The translations under genes were made by a program, and so were the position numbers. From the NCBI RefSeq assembly GCF_000143105.1, contig NW_014040759.1, positions 434,001-498,000 of the forward strand: a stretch of DNA of 64,000 nucleotides, given 5' to 3'. The DNA is from Grosmannia clavigera kw1407. Taxonomy: Eukaryota > Ascomycota > Sordariomycetes > Ophiostomatales > Ophiostomataceae. Positions 54,762-64,000 of the stretch are shown piece by piece. Positions within the stretch are counted from its first letter, which is position 1; every line of letters starts with the position of its first letter. The notes under the pieces were generated by a model. The model was not told the origin of the DNA. It worked only from the letters and a program-made list of their open reading frames with translations, and did not search any database.

Positions 54762-56369
54762 CGCGTCGGGGAGCAGTTCGTCTGGTCGCCCGGATCAAGC
54801 TCAACTTCAGACTGCCTCTTTGTCAATCTGCACGTTCCCGCGTCCTTGCTGTGACTTTGTTTGAATGCAGCAATGTGCAGCTTTAATTTCGTAGCTGCAG
54901 TATGATTGCGTTGAAATAATACAGCAGGCTCCGAGCAGGGGCAGAAGAAATGACAATGCAGCAGACACGAGCTGCCAAAATGCAACACGCGAAAAAAGAT
55001 GGGATATCAAAACGGCTAGCGTACCGCTACTATTCTGCCTGGTATTTTAGGCTCCGCCTCCTGCAAAGGCTTAGTGTACTTCGTAGTTACGGAGTACCTA
55101 CAGGATAACAGACGGCTTTTTAATTAGCTGCAGGGCAAAATAGTACTGCATACGTCTTTGCAATGAGAATTAAGCTTTATATTGACCATGCGTATTGGGG
55201 AAAAGGCAATGAGATTGGCAGGTTTTTCTCGGCTCTCGTCAAATCGTAACGGTCCAAAAGCATCTCGTCAGTTTTTAATACGTATTCAAAAGATAAGTCC
55301 CGAAGTCTTTCCTTGTCTGCCGCCGCCCTTTTTCCCCTTCTAGAGTGTGAGGCACGAACTCCAATTCACATCTACTACTCGAGTACGCACGCACGCACAA
55401 TAGCTCGTCTTTCCATCATCGTTATTGTCTTTTTACATGTGCCTCAGCCCTTTCTCCTCTTACCTTATTCTCCCAAAAACCCGATAGTCATCCTCTTTTC
55501 TTCCCTCCTTCCCGTAAGAAAAATAAAATCGAAAAGTAAATGAAACCCCTAGCTACCATGATGCATGGTGACCTCTTTATCCACTGACAGCGCCATCCCG
55601 CAGGGTAAAGAGGTCCAGCCCGTCTAATGCATCAAGCCTCTGAACTTCTCGTAGAGAAGCGACAGTAGAGGTTCGAAGACGAAGTGAAAAGGTAACGATA
55701 ACGAAACGATAAAACATGAGGGCAACCGATACGAAATGTATAGCTAGTCTGAAACAACAGCCATCGCAAGTCATAATGCAGAACTGAAATCTAATAAGGA
55801 ACACGCAAAAAAGCCCAACCCCCCGTCTGCTTGAAGCATACCAGCCCACAGTCTTGTCATGTAAGGGTGGCAGCGAAATGGCACCCCCAATGGCCGTATC
55901 AGCGAGCGGCATGGACGCATCAACATCGACTCCTTCCAAAAAGAAGCCCACACGCCAGCTGGAGGCCAGATCCAATCACAGAAATTCGTGGGACTCTCGT
56001 CTTAAGAAGTCATATATCGCATGCAGTCGAAGCGTTCTGCGGGATGGATTGCATCGCCATGCTTTGCAAAATCACCCCAGCTCCATTTCGCATGCAATTC
56101 ATCCAACTCATGACTTTCGTAGAATGGTGAGATTTGTCGCCCTCGTGCCATCCCCGTCCTGCTAGCTCGCGGGCCGGATGAAGGAGGTGGGACGATAGAT
56201 TGCTCGACTGTCGACATCAAAGGTGGGTCGGTGTAGCGATGTCTTGTTTTTTCCCCTGCCGGTTGCATGTAGAAATAGAAGGGATGTGCCGCTGCTACCG
56301 CCGCTCGTACTTCTGCTTCTGCGTCTGATTTGCGGGCAAAGGGAAAGCCCGGGGCAGGTGGCCCCGAGC
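54762..56369. other. Intergenic
   Basis: 1.6 kb between the CBP80 start and the GSK3 stop. It has one TACGGAGTA copy at 55087-55095 with the near-inverse TACTTCGTA at 55078, and C/T-rich tracts at 55300-55510. A minus-strand frame of 132 codons (55577-55975) shows no domain and is probably GSK3 3' sequence. Confidence 0.55.
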
Positions 56370-58107
56370 TCAGTCGAGCTTAGCAATCATCTCCTGCTTC
56401 GCCATGGGCTTAAAGTTGTCGATATCTAGTCCTTGCGCCTGCAGAACAGGTCGCATGTGTGGGGGGACCAGCTTCTGGTTGAGATTTGGTGCGATAGATA
56501 ACTCTAAATAAGTAGTAGAAAGTTAGCGGCTGTCAATATGTCCAATTGAAAGAACCTATTGTCAGCGTTCTTACCGTGGCGAGAGAAGTTGAATAGAGGC
56601 GGCAGGTCGCGGAGGGTGCCTGTCTGGTGTCTGGAGTCGGGCAGCTTCGTGTTCGGGTCACGAAGTTCGTCGAAGAACGGGTGGACCATGGCATCGACAG
56701 CAGCGAGGCGCTCCGTCGGCGTGTATTCAAGAAGGCGAGCAATCAGGTCAAGCGCATTGGCGTCGGCCTTCCGGAACACCTTGTTGAAAGGATGCGGTTT
56801 GATCTGGGGGAACTTGTGCTCCATATAGTTCGGGTTCATGGTCCGGATCTGCTCGCGCGTAGGTGTTCCCAGAATCTTGATGATCTCAACCAATTGGTCA
56901 ATGCCGGATTCTCCAGGAAACAGGGGCTGTCCCAGCATAAGTTCTGCCATAACACAACCGGTCGACCAGACGTCTACCAACGACTATGCGTCAGCATACA
57001 TGTATACAAGGTGATGCAAGGATGGCCTGCATCCCACCGGATGTAGTAACAGAACATACCGATTTTCGTGGTGTAATTTGTTGCACCGAATATCAGCTCA
57101 GGTGCCCGGTAATACCGGGAGCAGATGTACGACACATTGGGCTCGTTCTCGACGAGTATCTTGGCGCTGCCAAAATCGCACAGCTTAAGAATGCCCGTAG
57201 TCGGGTCAAGAAGGAGGTTTTGTGGCTTGATGTCACGGTGGCAGATGCCTTGCGAATGGATATAGGCTAGGGCGCGAAATAGCTGGTAGATGTAGAGCTT
57301 TACTTCCAGCAAGGGCATGGTCGTCTTCATCTTGTTGAAAAAACGAGAGGCTCGGTACACAGTTTCTGGCACAAATTCCTGCACCAGGTTAAGGTAGACT
57401 TCGTCTTTCTGTGAAAAAGGATCTTGTCAGTGATCAGTCCGACAAGACGAGAATAACGTATCGTAATGGGGCCAATTGCCCTGATGTAACGGGTCTTCCG
57501 TGGCTGCGGGCTATACGAGCGAAGCGAGGCAATGCAATGCAAGCAGGGACGACTCACACGTTCGCCGTTTGAGTAGTAAAAGGCCTTTAGTTGCACGATG
57601 TTTGGGTGCCGTACAATCCTCATAATTTGCAGCTCACGGTTCTAAAAAAGTTAGTCGCGAAGTTCTTCATGAAAGGGCCGACACGCTTCCAAACCAAAAG
57701 ACAATTCATTAAGAACCGGTGTATGAGAGATTGAGCGGAAGGAAACTTGTATTGACCACTGGAACCATCGATAACGTACCTTGAATCTCTTGTCTTGGAG
57801 GACGCGCTTAATGGCAGCATCCTCGTTGGAAGGCGACAATTTCGTCTGAAAGACGACGCCAAAGGAACCATTGCCTACAATCTTGCATTGGGTGTATTGC
57901 AAATCCCTTGTTTCTCCGGTCACTCCATCCTGAACCTTTTCGTGGACGACCTCTGTACGGGCGAGAAGCAGAAGAGTTAGTAGCCGAGACGAATGAGGGA
58001 TATGACGGAAGGAAAGCGGAAATTGGAGATCGTTCCGTCAATCAACTTTGGCTTCACTTACCCCCCATCCGCATGTTGCTGAACGCCGTTGGCCGGGTTT
58101 GCGCCAT
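56370..58107 (-). CDS. Glycogen synthase kinase 3 (shaggy-type) serine/threonine kinase
   Basis: Six exons: 58107-58062, 57952-57780, 57641-57558, 57408-57060, 56973-56575 and 56503-56370. Five GT-AG introns of 71-149 nt, all phases consistent, giving exactly 394 aa, the usual fungal length. Kinase motifs: glycine loop [10 protein letters not shown] (41-50), Lys64 in AAIKRV, catalytic HRDIKPQN with Asp160, DFGSAK with Asp179, and the GSK3 activation-loop Tyr195 in [13 protein letters not shown]. The C-terminus [13 protein letters not shown] is typical. Phosphorylates primed substrates in stress, development and nutrient signalling; yeast relatives are Mck1/Rim11/Mrk1/Ygk3. The start [15 protein letters not shown] is chosen as the first ATG in the exon carrying the phase-1 donor GTAAGT. 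Confidence 0.96.
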
Positions 58108-61100
58108 TTGTGCGAATGCGAATGCGGATACGCAGAAAAAAAATCGGTGTGTTGTTTCTATGGTGTCGCTACCGCGGGCTTGGGTACACAAAGCGTTGGG
58201 TTTGAGCAAGGCAAAAGCACAGGCTTGTGACGAGTAAAACAGCCGTGACGGGCAATAGGCCAGATGGATCAGCCAGATTTGCTGTAGTAAGTGCTGAGCT
58301 TTTTCGGCCTGTTGTGCCGTCCTATGCAACCAATTCAATTGCGACCCTTTCCCCGGTATAAATATTCTTTAATCGCCTTAATGTCGTTTGTGGTTGTAGA
58401 AACGAGTCGAGCAGTGATTGTGACTTTTGTTTTGTGTTTTGTCGATAATTGAGATGGGACAGTGGAGCAGTCGGAATGATCAGATGCGGTAGCCTTTAGT
58501 GGAATATCCCCTAGCGAGAAGGATGCCACAGTGTGGAGAGGGAAAAAGCTAGAGAGTTGAAAGTTCAGCGGGGGGCATAGCATTCGCAGAAGGCGCAGTC
58601 GGCTGATGGGCGAAGACTGTTGTATGGATGTGAGAGAGAGGGGGACAGCAGAACAACCGTGCAACAGCGATGCAAAATTCGAGGCTCGGGCAGGACTGCT
58701 CGAGAGGGTTGAGGTGGGAAGAAAGTAGAGGAAAAAAAGAAAGAGGAAAAGAAGAGTTTGTTAACGGGAGGGGGTGGGGAAAGACAGGATACTCCGCGTG
58801 CAGTGAGAGGATTTTGTGTGCGAAAGGCTACTAACTAGTCCACCAGGAATGTACTGGTATCTGGCTGCAGGAGAACGTGACCGCAATCAGGTGGGCGAAG
58901 GGTTGGGCGTCTGAAGGACAGTTTGAAGAGGTAAGAGGAAAAGAGTAGAAAGCCGGGGATAGCCCAAAAAAAAGCGGGCAACAGAGTTGACGATGGCGGG
59001 GGAGACGAAAAGATGGAAAGAGGGGGGTGAGGGAAGAAACACAGGACTTTTCTGAGAGGTAGGAATCTATTCTAACTGCATCTGATAGGTCGGCAGGCAG
59101 CAGCCGGAATATATGTTCGGTTGGACGACTTTGAGACTTCTTGACGGGAGTAGCACATACACTCGAAGAGGTACGAGTATAATATGGGTGGGGTTTGGTA
59201 GGCAGTGCGCAGTGCTGGGAGGGGGAGGTTATGGTGCTGGTAAGATACATAGACGCTGGAGGCGACAGACAGTGTCGTCGTGACCTCTTGATGCGTAGTG
59301 GGGAGGTGGAGCAAGGCGAAAAGCAATGTTGGTAATAGTGTTGTTTGCTGTGGCAGGGCGTTCCAGGGAAAGAGCAGACATCAGGGCGGGTGACCCCTGC
59401 TAGTAGCGGGGACCACAAGCACGTAGTGGATTACGCAGCACGCTAGCGTATATTATAACCGACTCTCGCAGGGAGCTGCCAGGGCGGCGGGTCACCACAC
59501 TTGTGCTGGTTTGCTGGCAGGCCGGACCCTCTTCGTGCCTCGTGCACCAGCCCTCGGGCTCCAACAACTGGCCAGTTTGCTACCGAAACACCAGCTACAG
59601 GGCCACACATCAAGCACACGCAACTGTGCGCCCGCCACGGCGAGGTCAAACACCAGTTGTGTGTGCTAAGTGCTCTGTCCAGCCGAGACCGTTGGGGTTG
59701 CAGACGGGCGGGTCGGTAACAGACGAGGCCAGGCCCTGGTGGCTGGCAGGCCAAGCAATGGCGGGGGCGGCAGGGGGAGCTTTGGGAAGAGAGGGAACGT
59801 GCGGGAAGGTATGATGGAGGGGGAGAGAGGAGTGCGAACAATGGCAAAAGCGATGGCGAGCACGACTTACTCGGATAACTATGGTCCTCGGAGGGGAACG
59901 AGAAGGGCAGTGGTTCGGCAATGTCGACAGCTGCGAGCGTGAAGCGGTATAGGCCGTTCGAAGATGCTTCAGTGTCGATTGAACGGAGGGCCGAAGGTGA
60001 TTTCGAATGGCTAGGATGCTCTTTGGAACATAGGCCAGGCTGTTCTAGAGCGAAGGTGCGAAAACGTGGCTAGTCTCGGGGCAGATGTCCGGGATGACTG
60101 GCCAGAAGGGCTGGGGCTCTGTTTGATCGAGGTGGGAAAGGAAGAGCAGGAGGGAGAAGTGCGAGGTGGGGACGTGAGGAAAGAGGCTAGAATAGATGAC
60201 GTTCGTAAGACACTCCCGTACGTCGTAGTTTCGAGAGATGCCGCAGCCTTCTAATACGGTTCTGGAATGCCACGGGTTTCCGCTAGAGTGCTCGAAGCTT
60301 GAATCGACGAAAAGCAATGGAAGCGGGCTTGGCCGTTTGGAGTTGCAGTGAGTCAAGATTGAAGCGAAGCGTCAATCATTCGCCGTCTCGAAGCAGGCAG
60401 TTGCAGTGAAAAGATAGAAAGGAGAAAAAAAATAGGGAGGGGGCAAGGAAGCTAGGCAGACAGGCAGAGGGACCAGCAAATCTCGAGGCAGTGCGAGAGA
60501 GGCGGGCGGCAGGACAGCCTTTTTGTTTGTCTTTCCGTTTTATTAGGAGTACAAGAGCTTGCCAAAAAGCGAATCCAGCGCTCAACAATAGGTCGACCCA
60601 CTTGTTTTTTGTAGAATCATGTGCCTCTTTTTGAGACGGGCCACGCGCTAATACTAAGACGGAAGCGGCAAACAAAAAAGGGGGAAGACTACGTATGGGC
60701 ATTTAACCTGCTGAGCGACCCGACCGTTCATCGGTGGCGATGGGCTCACGCAGAGCCACACGGCTGCACAATGGTCAACAGATGTGAGCAGATAGACTCT
60801 TTGCGCTGTTCCTCGAACATCTGCAGGTCGATCGATTCCTGATCGCCAAGGGGGAGGATTGGGGGGCAGGCCAAAATGGGGAGAGCTAGAGATGAATCCA
60901 ATCGATTATCTACATACGACATGAGAGGCTTGCCAAAATAAACGGGCTTTTGCGTCTCTGGACGGCCAACCAGCCAACCAGCCGGAGGTTGTCTTTGTTT
61001 GTGGGTAGCTGCTGTTGGAAAATGAGCTTAAATTGTTACAGCTCTCCTGCTTGCCAAAGGTCGACAGACAAGGAATCGAGGCACGTTGGTACGGAGTACG

Positions 61101-64000
61101 CCGTGCATGGCAAGATCACAGTGAGATATCTTCGCCCCCGTGTCGCACGAAACTAGCTGGGCAAAGAAAGGATGTTTTGCATTTTTCTGCACTAGCAGTG
61201 GAAGCTCTCCCAGACCAGGGCTTGCTGTTTCGCTTCTACAGCCTCTAGTCTTTCGTTTTTCCATGCGCCTCTTTCGTACCATCGAGCAGTCGAACTGCTT
61301 TCAAGCATGAAGAGCAAAAACGCCTCGTACTCGTATGTCCGTTACGCTAGGAGGACGCTACAACACAGGCGGTTGCCAGTGCCGGAGAAAAAAGGGCAAG
61401 GAGCGAAGAAAATGACAGGGTACTTACAATGGGCCAGGGAGGGTATTACGATCACATGCAGCAGCAAGCCCACCATTTCCGTTCGCAGCCAATCAGCGGC
61501 AGGGTAGAAGATTCTGGCGGCCTGTGTGGTACCTTGCCTTTGGTGGCCGAAGCTTTCCAGGGATCATTCTTTCTTTTTAGGAGGTCTCATGACCGCCGCT
61601 GGCCCGCGCTAGTCCGATCTATTTAGGGTGAAGATTGGGTCGGGAAAAACTACGAGTTGATATTCGTACTCCTCCGCTCGAGTACGCGTGCTGTTGGTAA
61701 GATCTCGTAGCTGGACAAACAGCAGAGACGTGGAATGAGCCGGGCAGCACAGAAAAAAGAGGGGGCCGAGCGGCGAGACTGAACCCCAATTTAGCGATTG
61801 GGTTGTAATACGCCATCGCGGGCAAAGGCAGCCGGGAACAGGTCACGAGCTGTCTGATTGATGCCGTTAAAACACTCTCTTTAAGCAATTGGCCGGCGTC
61901 ATTGGTCCAGCAGGCAGAGAGGGGTGTGGGCTCAGACGGAAGGTTGTCTCAGACAAGGAAGTAAGGCCATCTGGCAGAAGGTATACCGTCAGCGACGGCA
62001 GAGCAGCAGGGAGAAAGAGGCAACGTAATGTTTCATTGGCGCGGCAGAGGGCAGTCGCGAAGTAGGCGGCGCTCATTGCTGCCACGTGAGCCAAGACTCC
62101 CAGTCAAGCAGGGACTCGTACTCCGTAATATGGCGGTAGACCTGCACTGCTGTCGTGACGGAGCTTTTTCCTTTCTTTTCCTTGGCTGAGGAGCACATGC
62201 AGGTCGTCTGCAGCCAGCATGCAGTGCGATACGACGTGCAAGGAGGGTCATGCCTTTACTTCTCTCGCCTCTCGTCCTTTCCCTTTCCTCTCGGGTGTGT
62301 GCTTGGACCGGTATGTAGCATACGACTGCAAGTGATCGTAAGCTGTCGGTAGTGCCAATAGCAGCTTGCCGTACATAGCACTCTATCGAAACTCTGTAGG
62401 ATCATCGACTCTCCTCGCTTCTTAATAGCTCCTGCCTCACCAGCATGCGCGCGTGAGGAGAAAAGTGGGTCACTGCACAGCCCAGCGTTCCTGCCTCATT
62501 CCAGCACCACCCTATTTTTTGCATACTCGACGCGGATTAAAATTCGAAAAAAAAGTGAGAGGCGAACAGTCTTGCTGCCCAATAAGCGGGTGTTCCCATG
62601 CCGTGAAGCAAAGATCGGTCAGAGGTCTAGACGATGACGCCTCGCTCAACAAAATCGACCGTGGAAACAGTGGAAAGCTGGAAGGGAAAAACTGACGGTG
62701 AAGGAGTCCTTGAACGTGACTTGGAGGGGTTTCACACCGGCAGGCAGCCCATAGGGAGCCAGAAACTCCAACGGAGCATGCTCTACCTTGGGCTTTCCTT
62801 GGGCCACGTTGTCCCTTGGGTGGCTCTTGCCTCCTCTGAAAGGTGAAACAATCGCTGGGAAGCAATATATGGCGAGAGGTGCCCAGAGGTGCCCAACAAC
62901 CATGTGATTTCGTACTTTTCCTTTTTTTCGATTCGCTCATCCGTTCTGTCCGCTGCCATTTGCCAACTTAAACTCTGCTCCTGCTACATGGTATGTAGCT
63001 AGGCCTTAGCTGAACTTCAACTTGCCTCACACCCTTCCGTGTGCGGAAAGGTGCCCTGTGGACTGGTCGGAGTGTTTTTATTTTATGTATTTTGCTGATG
63101 CTATTCTATTTTTGTACGAACAGGGTCTTCTTCCCTGACCAGTAAGAAGACTGTCATCGGTTGGCGCTGCTCTTCTCATCCAAACGGAGAACCCCGAAGT
63201 GTCACTCGCTACTAAGCCCCAACCATACGAGTACTTTGTTCCTCTGGTGCTGCGATTGCATGATCGCCTTTTGTTCCCCTGTCCCCCGTCAGCAGTCCTG
63301 GTCGATCGCCAGCCACGCATTCGATGAAACAGACAAAAACGAGAATAGCCTGCGTTATATCGATTCAAGGCCCCGATTGCTTCTCAGCCTGCAACTGCAG
63401 ACATAGTAGCTCCACTCAGAGCCTTGCCTTTAGTTTTGTGTTTCAAGTCCTGGCGATCCTTCTCTTTCTGAGAGCGAGATTCTCGGCCGTCTGCAAGCAT
63501 GAGTACATGGTACTCCGTACTATGCACCAAATAGGACAATACGTGAGATATCTTACAGGCGGCATCTGACCGCCTCCAATGTGCAGGAAAGTGTACTTTC
63601 TCCGCCGCCCGTACTGCCAACTCCTGATCAAGCCTCTGTCCAGCATGACTCTCCGACTGCCAGACACATCACACAGGAACACGCCACAGCTCGATGCCTT
63701 GTCCAAGCAGCCCGGGCTAGGCCCCTTGTTGATGCATACGAGTGTTCCTTGAGCAAGCGGAAGGATGTGCTCCACTTCTCTATGTGGATATCGAGCCGGA
63801 CGGTATCTCCCAGCTGAGCAGCTTGGACCAAGTGCGGCAATTTTGCACTGTTGAGTATATATTATTGTGCCAATGCACAGTTTCGCAAGTGTCTCGGTCA
63901 CGTTATACAATGCGGCCGCATATTACAGGACTTCCCTGTCGGGATGTTTGCATATTCTATGTAGGGAAAGGGGGGCTATGGAAATCATGAAGCCTGGGCA
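58108..64000. other. 5.9-kb region without a supported gene
   Basis: Upstream of GSK3 to the window edge. Many open frames of 60-195 codons exist on both strands, all low-complexity (Ser/Pro/Leu- or Arg-rich) with no recognisable domain or splice partner. The sequence is rich in purine runs (58480-58800, 59770-59830). TACTCCGTA motifs occur at 61090, 62119 and 63511. It may hold a long GSK3 5' leader, non-coding transcripts or unrecognised fast-evolving genes; no tRNA or transposon was found. Confidence 0.5.

Noticed and set aside
55577..55975. 132-codon minus-strand frame beyond GSK3
   Set aside because: Lies in the expected 3' UTR of GSK3 and shows no conserved features.
58831..59418. 195-codon minus-strand frame upstream of GSK3
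   Set aside because: Ser/Pro/His-rich low-complexity peptide translated from purine-rich promoter-like DNA; no family match.
1..64000. CRISPR array, rRNA genes or complete transposon with transposase
   Set aside because: No regularly spaced repeats, no rRNA-like sequence and no transposase or reverse transcriptase motifs were seen.

Overview
The window is nuclear DNA from a filamentous ascomycete (Pezizomycotina, most likely Sordariomycetes; it cannot be placed more finely from sequence alone). The evidence is GC-rich coding sequence, short GT-AG introns (53-149 nt, often with a CTAAC/CTGAC branch motif), and housekeeping genes with clear fungal homologues. Exon joins were worked out by hand: reading frame is conserved across every junction stated, but none is confirmed by RNA.

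Left part (1-11.7 kb): the 3' part of PEX1 (peroxisomal AAA ATPase, cut by the left edge), a nucleic-acid-deaminase-like gene with a frame problem at a T7 run, a DUF7053 gene whose first exon is only 7 nt, a nitronate monooxygenase, and a conserved fungal acidic protein.

Middle part (11.7-34 kb) is accessory-like. AT-rich, gene-poor stretches with many TACTCCGTA motifs surround a four-exon multi-pass membrane protein, a SAM methyltransferase, a decayed 2EXR gene, and a large intronless secreted GH43-like protein. Then comes the most notable locus: an ankyrin-repeat/subtilisin-like protease gene facing a gene for a protein whose layout resembles fungal gasdermin-like pore formers, with a 188-bp MITE-like element between them. 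If right, this is a fungal regulated cell-death pair (sensor-protease plus pore-forming substrate), comparable in logic to the HET-Q2/HET-Q1 pair of Podospora. A cupin_5 protein, an NmrA-like protein and a DUF2828 pseudogene (11-bp tandem duplication plus a nonsense codon) follow, then a tRNA-like Pol III element.

Right part (34-58 kb) is core genome: taxilin, the mitochondrial presequence protease CYM1, ornithine decarboxylase, a second M16C metallopeptidase with a poly-Asp tail, a ZW10/Dsl1-type tethering protein, nuclear cap-binding protein CBP80, and a GSK3 kinase of exactly the usual 394 residues. From 58.1 kb to the right edge (5.9 kb) no gene could be supported.

Functionally the core genes are independent housekeeping factors (peroxisome import, mitochondrial presequence disposal, polyamine synthesis, ER-Golgi tethering/kinetochore, mRNA cap binding, signalling). 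No secondary-metabolite cluster was recognised.
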